Source: Lachnospiraceae bacterium (lineage in GTDB: Bacteria > Bacillota > Clostridia > Lachnospirales > Lachnospiraceae). From it: DNA of 64,000 nucleotides. The notes below the pieces were generated by a model. It worked only from the letters and a program-made list of their open reading frames with translations, did no database searches and was not told the DNA's origin. Position 1 is the first letter of the stretch; every line of letters begins with the position of its first letter. Below, piece by piece: positions 51,737 through 60,186 of the stretch. The DNA is taken from NCBI GenBank assembly GCA_015057405.1, contig SVEK01000011.1, positions 1 through 64,000 on the forward strand, in the 5' to 3' direction. The position numbers and the translations under genes are program-made.

Positions 51737-53508
51737 TACACTGTGCCCCCTTTCCCAATACCCATCTGAGAATATGCAATCTCTTTGTATACGTCACAGG
51801 TTTTCATAAGCTCATCATGAGTACCATATCCTATCATGTTACCCTCTTCCATTACAATTATCTTCGTCATATTTTTCACCGAGCTGACACGGCCTGCAAC
51901 AACAATGCGGCAGCAGTCCGGATAATTGGCACTAAGGTTCTTTCTTAGTTTTGCATCCGTAGCATAATCAAGAGCACTTGACGCATCATCAAGTATAAGA
52001 TACTTTGGATTGGATGCCAGAGCTCTTGCAATAAGAATCCTCTGTCTCTGACCACCACTAAGATTCATTCCCTTAATATCAGCCATATATTCGTATCCCT
52101 CCGGAAGACTTTCAATATACGAATCTATCATAGCAGTTTTTGCGGCACGTTTAATTTCTTCCATACTAATATCACGTCCGAAGCGAATATTATCAGCAAT
52201 AGTATCATTAAATATTGTGTCATTTTGTAATACAATACCGACATTTTTGCGAACCTCATCAAGACTCATATCCCTGATGTTAGTGCCATCCATGAGAATA
52301 CTTCCTTTTTCCGCCTCATAAAATGCCATAATAAGACTTAGGATAGTAGTTTTTCCACTTCCTGTTGAACCAATTATTCCTAATGATTCTCCTCTGTCAA
52401 TCTCAAATGATATGTCGTTAACACTAAACCCCGAATCATTCACACCGTAATTAAAACTAACATTATCAAACACAAGCGCCGGCATATCATCTTTCTGAGT
52501 ATTATCTTCACAGGTTTCGTTGTTTCCTTCACGGAATTCAAGTTTATATCTGTTACTCTCATCTGACAATGCAAGCACAGATGCAATTCTGTCAGCAGAT
52601 GCTCCGGCTTTTGAATATATCATGAACACTCTTCTTATACCCATAACTGCGAATGTTATCATGTTAAAATAGGTTAAAAAGGCAAGTATTACACCAACTT
52701 CCATGTTACCCTGATTAACTCTGTAAGCACCAATCAAAACAACTATCGCCAATCCCACATTTAAAAATAAGGTTATAAGAGAACTTGGAATTGCCATAAT
52801 CATTCCCGCATGAATATCAGCTTTAGTAAGTTCTTCGCTGGCACATTCAAATCTTTTGATTTCATATTCTTCTCTTGAAAGCCCCTTTACCACACGGATA
52901 CCGGAAATATTTTCACGCATAATACGAACAATCTGATCTAGTTTTTTCTGAACCTGTCTAAAAAGAGGAATACCTTTTTTAGTAATATAAATAACCGTCA
53001 ACGTCAGAATCGGAACCATACATATAAGTACCAGTGCCAGAACTACATCCAGTGACAGTGCCACTGTTGTTGCACCTATAAGCATAATCGGAGACCTGAC
53101 TCCAAGTCTTTGAATCATCCCCAAAAACGACTGCACATTATACGAATCTGATGTCATCTCAGAAATAAGTGAAGGCAGACTTACTGAGTCAAAAGATTCA
53201 CTTTTAAGATATATTGTTTTACGAAACAAGTCCTGTCTGATATTTCTTGTAGCATCCCGGGCGGTTGCCGTGGCAACTCTGTTTCCCCATATATTAAACT
53301 GCCTTGCAAGAAATGCCAATACGATCATCGCCGCTCCCATTAAAAGAACAATCTGAATATTCTTAGCAGGTGCTGCCACATCAATCATATATTCTAATAT
53401 GTACGGAATAAGCAATTCGAATACAACTGCAAAAAATTTAAGTAACAACGTTCCTGTTATTCTTTTTTTATAGGGAGACATATATTTTATCATCAGTCCC
53501 ATAATCAA
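51736..53508 (-). CDS. ABC transporter permease/ATP-binding protein (half-transporter partner)
   Basis: IIGSTGSGKTTILSLIMAFYEAEKG, LSGGQRQRILIARALASNPKYLILDDASSALDY; adjoins the partner gene. Confidence 0.93.
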   Translation of the reverse strand: MIMGLMIKYMSPYKKRITGTLLLKFFAVVFELLIPYILEYMIDVAAPAKNIQIVLLMGAAMIVLAFLARQFNIWGNRVATATARDATRNIRQDLFRKTIYLKSESFDSVSLPSLISEMTSDSYNVQSFLGMIQRLGVRSPIMLIGATTVALSLDVVLALVLICMVPILTLTVIYITKKGIPLFRQVQKKLDQIVRIMRENISGIRVVKGLSREEYEIKRFECASEELTKADIHAGMIMAIPSSLITLFLNVGLAIVVLIGAYRVNQGNMEVGVILAFLTYFNMITFAVMGIRRVFMIYSKAGASADRIASVLALSDESNRYKLEFREGNNETCEDNTQKDDMPALVFDNVSFNYGVNDSGFSVNDISFEIDRGESLGIIGSTGSGKTTILSLIMAFYEAEKGSILMDGTNIRDMSLDEVRKNVGIVLQNDTIFNDTIADNIRFGRDISMEEIKRAAKTAMIDSYIESLPEGYEYMADIKGMNLSGGQRQRILIARALASNPKYLILDDASSALDYATDAKLRKNLSANYPDCCRIVVAGRVSSVKNMTKIIVMEEGNMIGYGTHDELMKTCDVYKEIAYSQMGIGKGGTV

Positions 53509-53523
53509 GTTTCCTTTCTATCC

Positions 53524-53766
53524 TTACAATAAAGGCATTCCGTCTGCGTCTGTTTTTACTCTTCCGCATAATACGGTTATTCCGTCTATGATTCCCCATA
53601 AACCTCCTACCCCTAATGTTCCTATGGTAACAATAAGCTGAGCTTTTCCCACAGACTTATTTCCAAGATAAAAATTATGTGCACCGAATGCTCCCAAAAA
53701 CAAGCCTAAAAGGCCTGCAACAATACGATATTTGTCCTTATGCATATTCATAATCATTGCTCCCAT
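53524..53766 (-). CDS. TM2 domain-containing protein
   Basis: AGLLGLFLGAFGAHNFYLGNKSVGKAQLIVTIGTLGVGGLWGIIDGI. Confidence 0.9.
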   Translation of the reverse strand: MGAMIMNMHKDKYRIVAGLLGLFLGAFGAHNFYLGNKSVGKAQLIVTIGTLGVGGLWGIIDGITVLCGRVKTDADGMPLL

Positions 53767-53884
53767 TTATATTATGTACATGACTATAATAATCCAGATT
53801 AAACAAAATATCAATCATATGCATTGAAATGCCTTGTTTTTATTGTTAAAATGTTACTTAATAAACAGATAGGACGTGCTTAAT

Positions 53885-54324
53885 ATGATATACCTTGTAG
53901 AAGACGATAACAATATTAGAGAACTTGTTGTATATACACTTACCCAGCATGGATTAAATATAATTGGCTTTGAAAAACCAAGTTTTTTTTGGAATGCGAT
54001 GGAAACAGAACATCCCAAACAAGCGAAGAACGCTTCTTCAAAATAGGTTCCTTGTATGTAAGTCCTTCCAGACATGAGGTTAAAGTTGACAACAACTACA
54101 TAATTCTGACCCTTAAAGAATTTGACCTTTTGTGTCTTCTTCTCAGTAATCAAGGATTAGTTCTTACCAGAGACCGTATTTTTACCAAAGTCTGGGGCTA
54201 TGCCTTCGACGGCGAAAACAGAACTGTTGATGTTCACATACGCACTCTTCGTCAAAAACTTGGCGAAGCAGGTAAATATATAAAAACTATCAGAGGCGTT
54301 GGATATAAAATTGATATTACCTAA
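53885..54324 (+). pseudogene. OmpR/PhoB-family response regulator with internal deletion and frame disruption
   Basis: Frame 1: MIYLVEDDNNIRELVVYTLTQHGLNIIGFEKPSFFWNAMETEHPKQAKNASSK*. Another frame (53989-54324): intact winged-helix domain ...RFFKIGSLYVSPSRHEVKV...GYAFDGENRTVDVHIRTLRQKLGEAGKYIKTIRGVGYKIDIT. Phospho-acceptor Asp region absent. Confidence 0.85.
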
Positions 54325-54365
54325 AACACATTGGTGTGGCTTAAATCACAGTAATAAAAATTTGC

Positions 54366-54510
54366 CGGGAACATAGAATCTCGCTTGCGAGATTCTCCGC
54401 CTGCGGCGGGTTGCTTTAGCAACATCTACATCTCCGCCGCAGTGCGATCCTTAGCGGAGCGTTTTTATTATATAGGAGAGTTCTTTTCGAGAACTTTCCT
54501 ATATAATAAA
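54366..54510 (+). repeat. Multi-hairpin interspersed repeat, locus B (diverged)
   Basis: AGAATCTCG-CTTG-CGAGATTCT, CCGCctgCGG, GTTGC-TTTA-GCAAC, CTCCGC..GCGGAG, ATTATATAGGA..TCCTATATAAT. Confidence 0.85.
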
Positions 54511-54537
54511 GGGGTTGTCGAAAAAAACAACCCCTTC
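54509..54537. terminator. Hairpin terminator downstream of the Na/Pi symporter gene
   Basis: aaggggttgt-cgaaaaaa-acaacccctt. Confidence 0.6.
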
Positions 54538-54566
54538 TGCAATATTCAAAATCCAAATATTTTATT

Positions 54567-56366
54567 CTAAAATTTTATAGTTTCAAGCGGCGCAAGATAC
54601 TGTTCTTTTCTGTTTTCATGCTCAGCATTATACATTTCATCACCATATGCATGAAGTTCCTGAAGATAAAGATGATGATTTTTCATAATTTCTTCATTGT
54701 TCTTACTAAGCATAAGCATTGCGATGCTTGAACACTGATCCGCAGCACGTTCAAAATATGTAAGCATGTCCATGAAAATCAAACCTGATTTTACCGAGCA
54801 TATTCCCTGACAAAGACGTGCCGTATGTCTATTTTTAAGAAGTAGTACCATATCATCAATAACTTCCTCTAAAGGCTCAATACGACGTGCAATATAATCA
54901 TTTTCATTTTCAAGTGCTTCAACTGTAAGTCTGAGTATTTCCTGAACAGCATCACCAAGAATATCCATCTCTTTTTGTGCACTCTCTGAGAACACAAGAT
55001 CAGCATCACTCATTTTCTTTGCCATCTCATCAAAGTTAGTAGCATAATCACCAATTCTTTCAAGGTCTCTTATACACTGCATAAGTATATTATGCTGACG
55101 TTTATCACCTTCCAGTTCAATATTGTCTGATAAAGCAATCAGATAATTATCTGCACAATCTGTAAAGTAATCAAGTTTTTCTTCACCTTCATTTATTTTT
55201 TCAGCTCTTGCCTCATCATACTTCTTAAATTGCTCAAGACTAAGTTCAATATTATCTTTTGCAATTCCTGCCATTGAAACAGCAAATTTTGTCACTTCTC
55301 CGAGAGCAACCGCCGGTGCAATCATTAATTTTTTGTCGAGTGCCAAAAGTTCAGGATACGTAACCTCTTCTTCTATATCATCCTTAACGAATTTACATGC
55401 AATCTTAACAAGTATATTAACAAACGGAATCAACGCAACCGCAGTAATCAAATTAAATATAGTCTGAAAATCCGCTATTGCACCACTATTAGCCGTGCTG
55501 TCCCATAACCCCGGGAAATAACCAAGCTTCTGTATAATAGTCATTGCAATCATAAATGCAATTGTTCCGACCGAATTAAACACTATATGTACAATACCTG
55601 TTCGTTTTGCGTCTTTTGATGAACCGATTGAACAAACGAGTGCTGTTGTTACACAAGTTCCGAGATTAATACCCATGATAATCGGATATACCAAGCTAAA
55701 CGTCATATCACCGGTTGATGACAAAGCCTGAAGTATACCAACCATCGCAGATGAACTTTGCACAATAACCGTAAGTACCAGTCCGACAACAATACCAAGC
55801 AACGGAGCACTACTAAAATATGACAGTACATTTTTAAATGTTTCTGAACCTGATAATGGTTCAACTGCATCCGTCATTGTTATAAGTCCCATAAAGAGAA
55901 TACCAAAACCAAGTGCTATTATTCCTACATTCTTACTTGCTTCCTTCTTCACAAACATTACAAGTATAATACCTATAACCAGCGCAATAGGTGCAAGCGT
56001 ATCAGGTTTGAAAAATGTAAGAATAGACGCTCCTGACGAATCTATATCCATAAGACGGATAAGCTGAGCTGTCACCGTTGTACCGATATTAGCACCCATA
56101 ACAATACTTACAGCCTGTCTAAAGCTAAGAATTCCTGCTCCAATAAGTCCGACCGTTAATACTATGGTTGCCGTAGAACTTTGAATGACTGCCGTTACAA
56201 GAGTACCTGTAAGAACACCCATAATAGTGTTGTGCGTAAGTCTACCAAGAACCTTTTTAAGTGCGTTTCCAGACCCCTGCTTAAGACCATCCCCCATAAT
56301 TTCCATTCCGTAGAGGAACATTGCCAGTCCGCCAAGGAGTTTAATCGTTGTTAAAATAACGTCCAT
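54567..56366 (-). CDS. Na/Pi cotransporter family protein with PhoU-like C-terminus
   Basis: GLAMFLYGMEIMGDGLKQGSGNALKKVLGRLTHN, TAVIQSSTATIVLTVGLI, VIVQSSSAMVGILQAL; PhoU-like helical tail. Confidence 0.93.
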   Translation of the reverse strand: MDVILTTIKLLGGLAMFLYGMEIMGDGLKQGSGNALKKVLGRLTHNTIMGVLTGTLVTAVIQSSTATIVLTVGLIGAGILSFRQAVSIVMGANIGTTVTAQLIRLMDIDSSGASILTFFKPDTLAPIALVIGIILVMFVKKEASKNVGIIALGFGILFMGLITMTDAVEPLSGSETFKNVLSYFSSAPLLGIVVGLVLTVIVQSSSAMVGILQALSSTGDMTFSLVYPIIMGINLGTCVTTALVCSIGSSKDAKRTGIVHIVFNSVGTIAFMIAMTIIQKLGYFPGLWDSTANSGAIADFQTIFNLITAVALIPFVNILVKIACKFVKDDIEEEVTYPELLALDKKLMIAPAVALGEVTKFAVSMAGIAKDNIELSLEQFKKYDEARAEKINEGEEKLDYFTDCADNYLIALSDNIELEGDKRQHNILMQCIRDLERIGDYATNFDEMAKKMSDADLVFSESAQKEMDILGDAVQEILRLTVEALENENDYIARRIEPLEEVIDDMVLLLKNRHTARLCQGICSVKSGLIFMDMLTYFERAADQCSSIAMLMLSKNNEEIMKNHHLYLQELHAYGDEMYNAEHENRKEQYLAPLETIKF

Positions 56367-56476
56367 TGCATACTCTCCATCTCAGTATTTTTCTTAAATT
56401 AAAAAGCCTCACATTTGACATTCTACAATATAAGATGATTTATGACAAGAAAAATATTTTGGACTTGCAATGTAGT

Positions 56477-57778
56477 TTATTTCAATAATTTCTTTAAAAA
56501 GCTTCCCTTCACATTGTTATAGAATAACTGATTCTTATACAGTTTTCCTGAATACAATGCAACCGCTACCGTAAATACTATTAACAGTGCAAGATATCCG
56601 ATTCCGACTAACAGGCTTACATTTCCGAGAAGCATACTGCCCGGTATCATAAATGCACCTGTAAACGGAACTGCATGAAGTATAATGCTAATCACTTCGC
56701 TGTCAATTCCCTGCAACGGAAGCATATAAGACAACAGGAATGAAACAATGACAAACATCTGGAAAACTGCATTAGCAGATGCCAGTTCTTCTGCCTTAGA
56801 AGCAACAGATGAAATCATTCCTGCCACTATACAGTAGAACGCGAACCCAACGATTAGTGCTAATACCGAAAGTATGATAACCGGTGCCGAAAATGCTAAG
56901 TCTTTGCCAGCTTCACGAATCAAATCAACAGCATTGAATACCACATTGGAATACCCAGGATTCATATTCCTTGCAACAACATCACCTATAAAAATACCGC
57001 TTACAATACCGATAACCCACATGGATATCTGGAGTACGGCAATTGATACGATAGCAATAATCTTTCCCGCAATTAGTTCTACCGGCTTAACTGTCACAAG
57101 AAGAGTTTCCATAAGCTTAGAAACTTTTTCAGATATTACAATATTGCCAATTGTCTGACCATACAAAATAATCATGATATACAAAACAAATACAATAATC
57201 AAAGGACCAAACATCTGAATAAGTTCTGCTCCAAGACCTGCGTCCTTATCTCCTTCGGTAATGTGAGAAACTTCTACCGGCATAAGTGCTGTCATAACCT
57301 GTTCCTCTGTTGCCTCACCCTCATTTGACTTCATAACTGCGTCTATAGTTCTGAGCTGCTCAACATATACAGCAAGCATATCTCCCATAGCCGACAACTC
57401 ATCTGTGTCTATTTTGGACTTCTTTGCAACACTAACATTGACTGAATATTCCTCGTCATTTTCCTTCAAAACAGCAAGAACAGCTTTTGGCGATTTTTTA
57501 GGAAGTTCTGTTCCAACCTTAAACTCCACATCAGAATAATACTCCCCTGCCATCTGAGCAAATCCTGTAAAATCCAAATAAGTAAGTTCCGTTTGGTTAT
57601 CAACATAAACAGTCTTTACAACACTCTTGTCAACTGAAGAATCGTCATCCTCAGATGCCATCATTATGCTCGCAAATATACACAAACCACATATAATAAC
57701 AGGCAGGATAAATGTAACAAAAGCAAATCCCTTGCCTTTAGTATGCTGTTTAAAAGTAAAGTTAAATACAGTTAACAT
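56477..57778 (-). CDS. ABC transporter permease (NatB/ABC-2 type)
   Basis: N-terminal TM, large extracellular loop, then multi-TM domain with VISEKVSKLMETLLVTVKPVELIAGKIIA. Confidence 0.85.
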   Translation of the reverse strand: MLTVFNFTFKQHTKGKGFAFVTFILPVIICGLCIFASIMMASEDDDSSVDKSVVKTVYVDNQTELTYLDFTGFAQMAGEYYSDVEFKVGTELPKKSPKAVLAVLKENDEEYSVNVSVAKKSKIDTDELSAMGDMLAVYVEQLRTIDAVMKSNEGEATEEQVMTALMPVEVSHITEGDKDAGLGAELIQMFGPLIIVFVLYIMIILYGQTIGNIVISEKVSKLMETLLVTVKPVELIAGKIIAIVSIAVLQISMWVIGIVSGIFIGDVVARNMNPGYSNVVFNAVDLIREAGKDLAFSAPVIILSVLALIVGFAFYCIVAGMISSVASKAEELASANAVFQMFVIVSFLLSYMLPLQGIDSEVISIILHAVPFTGAFMIPGSMLLGNVSLLVGIGYLALLIVFTVAVALYSGKLYKNQLFYNNVKGSFLKKLLK

Positions 57779-59155
57779 TTATTTGCCCTCCTTTACTCTT
57801 CCGTGCCTTATAATATATATAATATCCTTTATTTTGAGGGTAACACCATTGTAAAACAACATGTACTCATATATTCTCGATGTGACAATAAGAACAAGAA
57901 CAATACTTATTATGTTAATAACAATCGATGCAATTCCGATATACAACGGAACCGAACCCATAATAAGATTAGCCGGCACGGTAAACATTGAGGATAACGG
58001 AACTAAACAACATACCATTGCAAATGTACCGGTTAAATGACCTGTTTCATCAAACAGGTTACTCATAGACAACGCCAGTGACATATATGCACCAACAACC
58101 ACCAACATTGAAAACATCATTATTCCCTCATTAAGTTCCTCAATCTTACTTACTGTCGCTCCCGCAATACTTGCCACAAGCGCAAAGAACAATAATCCTG
58201 TAAGAATAATAAGAATCGCAACCACAACATTTCCAATGTTTAATCCCGCAGAAAGATCAACCAAACCTTCTCCGGATATAAATCCGCTCATTCCCGCAGA
58301 TATGTTAGTATCCAATACTTCAGAACACACCATAGTTGATGCGACACCGGAAACAATGACTGCACCAAACTGAATTAAAACGGCACAAAGACCTGCAAGC
58401 ACTTTTCCGAATACTATTGCCATAGGCTTAATAGTCATCATAAGATATTCAACCATTCTGCTGGACTTTTCCACAACAATAGAATTGGCGATGCTGGTAC
58501 CCGCACTTGTAGTAATGAATGTCAGGAAGGTAATCGCAACTATCCAGATAGAATATTTTTGCATAAATCCTTCATCATGTCCCGTTTCTTCTCCTGATGC
58601 ATAAACGTTAACTTCCTTAAGTGCATCCGGCATTGCATCCTCTGAAATAACCTTTGACATCTGAAGATCCTTTAAATCATCTGCTATACCGTATGAAATG
58701 CTTTGCTGTTCTTCTGATGCATCAAAAGTATCCCATCCGGTTATACATTCCACTTCGTATACTCCGTTATTGTTATTAATAACAACAATACATATATCAT
58801 TGTTATTATTAAGTGTCTTACGAATTTCTTCTATCTTAGAATCTTCAATATACTTTATTTCACAACTATATTCTTTTACCCAGTCTTCAAACTTAGACTC
58901 AATATCTTCATCAGCCTTATCATAATTCACATATACGGTATTCAGTTCTTCAAATTCTTCAACAACTACCGATCCATCAAAGTTTTCTTCAACTGCAACA
59001 TCATCCGGAGCATTAAAGTAGCCCATAACCGGAAGCCCGATGGCTACAATTGCGCATAATACCAGTAACGTTGAAATATACGACTTAGCTTTTACTGTCT
59101 GTATGAATGTGAAGGAAAATACCTGTTTCCAACCGGTTATATCAATCTTCTTCAT
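57779..59155 (-). CDS. ABC transporter permease (NatB/ABC-2 type)
   Basis: Same layout: VVEKSSRMVEYLMMTIKPMAIVFGKVLAG; adjacent to the paralogue and the ATPase. Confidence 0.85.
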   Translation of the reverse strand: MKKIDITGWKQVFSFTFIQTVKAKSYISTLLVLCAIVAIGLPVMGYFNAPDDVAVEENFDGSVVVEEFEELNTVYVNYDKADEDIESKFEDWVKEYSCEIKYIEDSKIEEIRKTLNNNNDICIVVINNNNGVYEVECITGWDTFDASEEQQSISYGIADDLKDLQMSKVISEDAMPDALKEVNVYASGEETGHDEGFMQKYSIWIVAITFLTFITTSAGTSIANSIVVEKSSRMVEYLMMTIKPMAIVFGKVLAGLCAVLIQFGAVIVSGVASTMVCSEVLDTNISAGMSGFISGEGLVDLSAGLNIGNVVVAILIILTGLLFFALVASIAGATVSKIEELNEGIMMFSMLVVVGAYMSLALSMSNLFDETGHLTGTFAMVCCLVPLSSMFTVPANLIMGSVPLYIGIASIVINIISIVLVLIVTSRIYEYMLFYNGVTLKIKDIIYIIRHGRVKEGK

Positions 59156-60092
59156 GTATACCTCCTACCTTCTCAACAAATATTTCGTGAAGTGACGGCT
59201 CTCTTAATTCAAATCTTACAATACTGTGTCCTCCTGCAATCAATGCGCTAAGGAACTCTCTTGCCTGAGCCTCATTCTTAACTTTTATCATTGTACCATC
59301 CGGAGTTTCATTGATTACATTCAGATCAAACTTTTCAATCACATCTGAAAAATCATCATCACATTTTATCTCAAGATTAACACGACCATATCCCTTTTTA
59401 ATCTCGTTAAGGTTACCCTGAACTACTATGTCACCGGATTTGAGTATTGTAATGTCTGTACAAAATTCTTCAACAGTTGCCATCTGGTGGCTTGACATTA
59501 TTATGTATTTGCCTTTGTTAATCTCCTGACGGATGATATCCTTAAACAAATCTGTATTAACCGGGTCCAGTCCGCTGATAGGCTCATCAAATATCAGAAG
59601 TTCAGGGTCGGCAATAAGTGCTGACATAAGCTGTATCTTCTGCTGATTACCCTTTGACAACTGTTCAGCTTTCATAGGTTTAGCCTTTTTCTTACTTTTA
59701 GCAGGCATAAATTTCTCCGGATAAAGATATTCATCCAGTTCAAGAAGCCTTGACCAATGAGCAATTCTTTTCTTTGCTTCGTTCTTAGGAACATTTTTAA
59801 GTTTAGCAAAATAAAGCAGCTGATCCATAAGAGTGTACTTAGGATATAAACCTCTCTCCTCTGCAAGATAACCAACTTCTACCTTAAGAGGGTCAAGCGG
59901 TTCTCCCTTCCACAATACTTCGCCGCCGTCTTTGGCAATCATATTGAGTATCATTCTTATTGAAGTAGTTTTGCCGGCTCCATTAGTGCCAAGAAGCGCA
60001 TACACACCCGGTTCCTTCATCTCAAAACTAAGATTGTTTACAACGACCTTCTCACCGTACTTTTTGTACAAATCTTTTACTACTAATGACAT
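59142..60092 (-). CDS. ABC transporter ATP-binding protein (NatA-like)
   Basis: LLGTNGAGKTTSIRMILNMIAKDGG, LSKGNQQKIQLMSALIADPELLIFDEPISGLDPVN. Confidence 0.93.
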   Translation of the reverse strand: MSLVVKDLYKKYGEKVVVNNLSFEMKEPGVYALLGTNGAGKTTSIRMILNMIAKDGGEVLWKGEPLDPLKVEVGYLAEERGLYPKYTLMDQLLYFAKLKNVPKNEAKKRIAHWSRLLELDEYLYPEKFMPAKSKKKAKPMKAEQLSKGNQQKIQLMSALIADPELLIFDEPISGLDPVNTDLFKDIIRQEINKGKYIIMSSHQMATVEEFCTDITILKSGDIVVQGNLNEIKKGYGRVNLEIKCDDDFSDVIEKFDLNVINETPDGTMIKVKNEAQAREFLSALIAGGHSIVRFELREPSLHEIFVEKVGGIHEED

Positions 60093-60137
60093 ATTGTTTC
60101 TCCCTTCTCGTACTAATTGTCAAAGTTTGCTTTTTAA

Positions 60138-60181
60138 CGTTCGTTAGAACGAATTATATGTAACCGTAATAATTCTGTCAA
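60138..60181 (-). promoter_or_regulatory. Promoter (TTGACA-N17-TATAAT) with overlapping operator palindrome for the ABC exporter operon
   Basis: Minus strand TTGACA 60176-60181, TATAAT 60153-60158; CGTTC-GTTA-GAACG palindrome at 60138-60151 directly downstream of the -10. Confidence 0.7.
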
Positions 60182-60186
60182 GTCAT

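Noticed and set aside
49967-53508. Bacteriocin/lantibiotic cluster around the ABC half-transporters
   Set aside because: No precursor peptide, modification enzyme or peptidase domain nearby; looks like an ordinary heterodimeric multidrug-type exporter.
54385-54570. 61-aa ORF, and similar ORFs at 9308-9755 and 62869-63261
   Set aside because: Translations of the multi-hairpin repeat (shared SPPAAGCFSNI / RSRGALLLTRTISKKFPS strings); no evidence of coding constraint.
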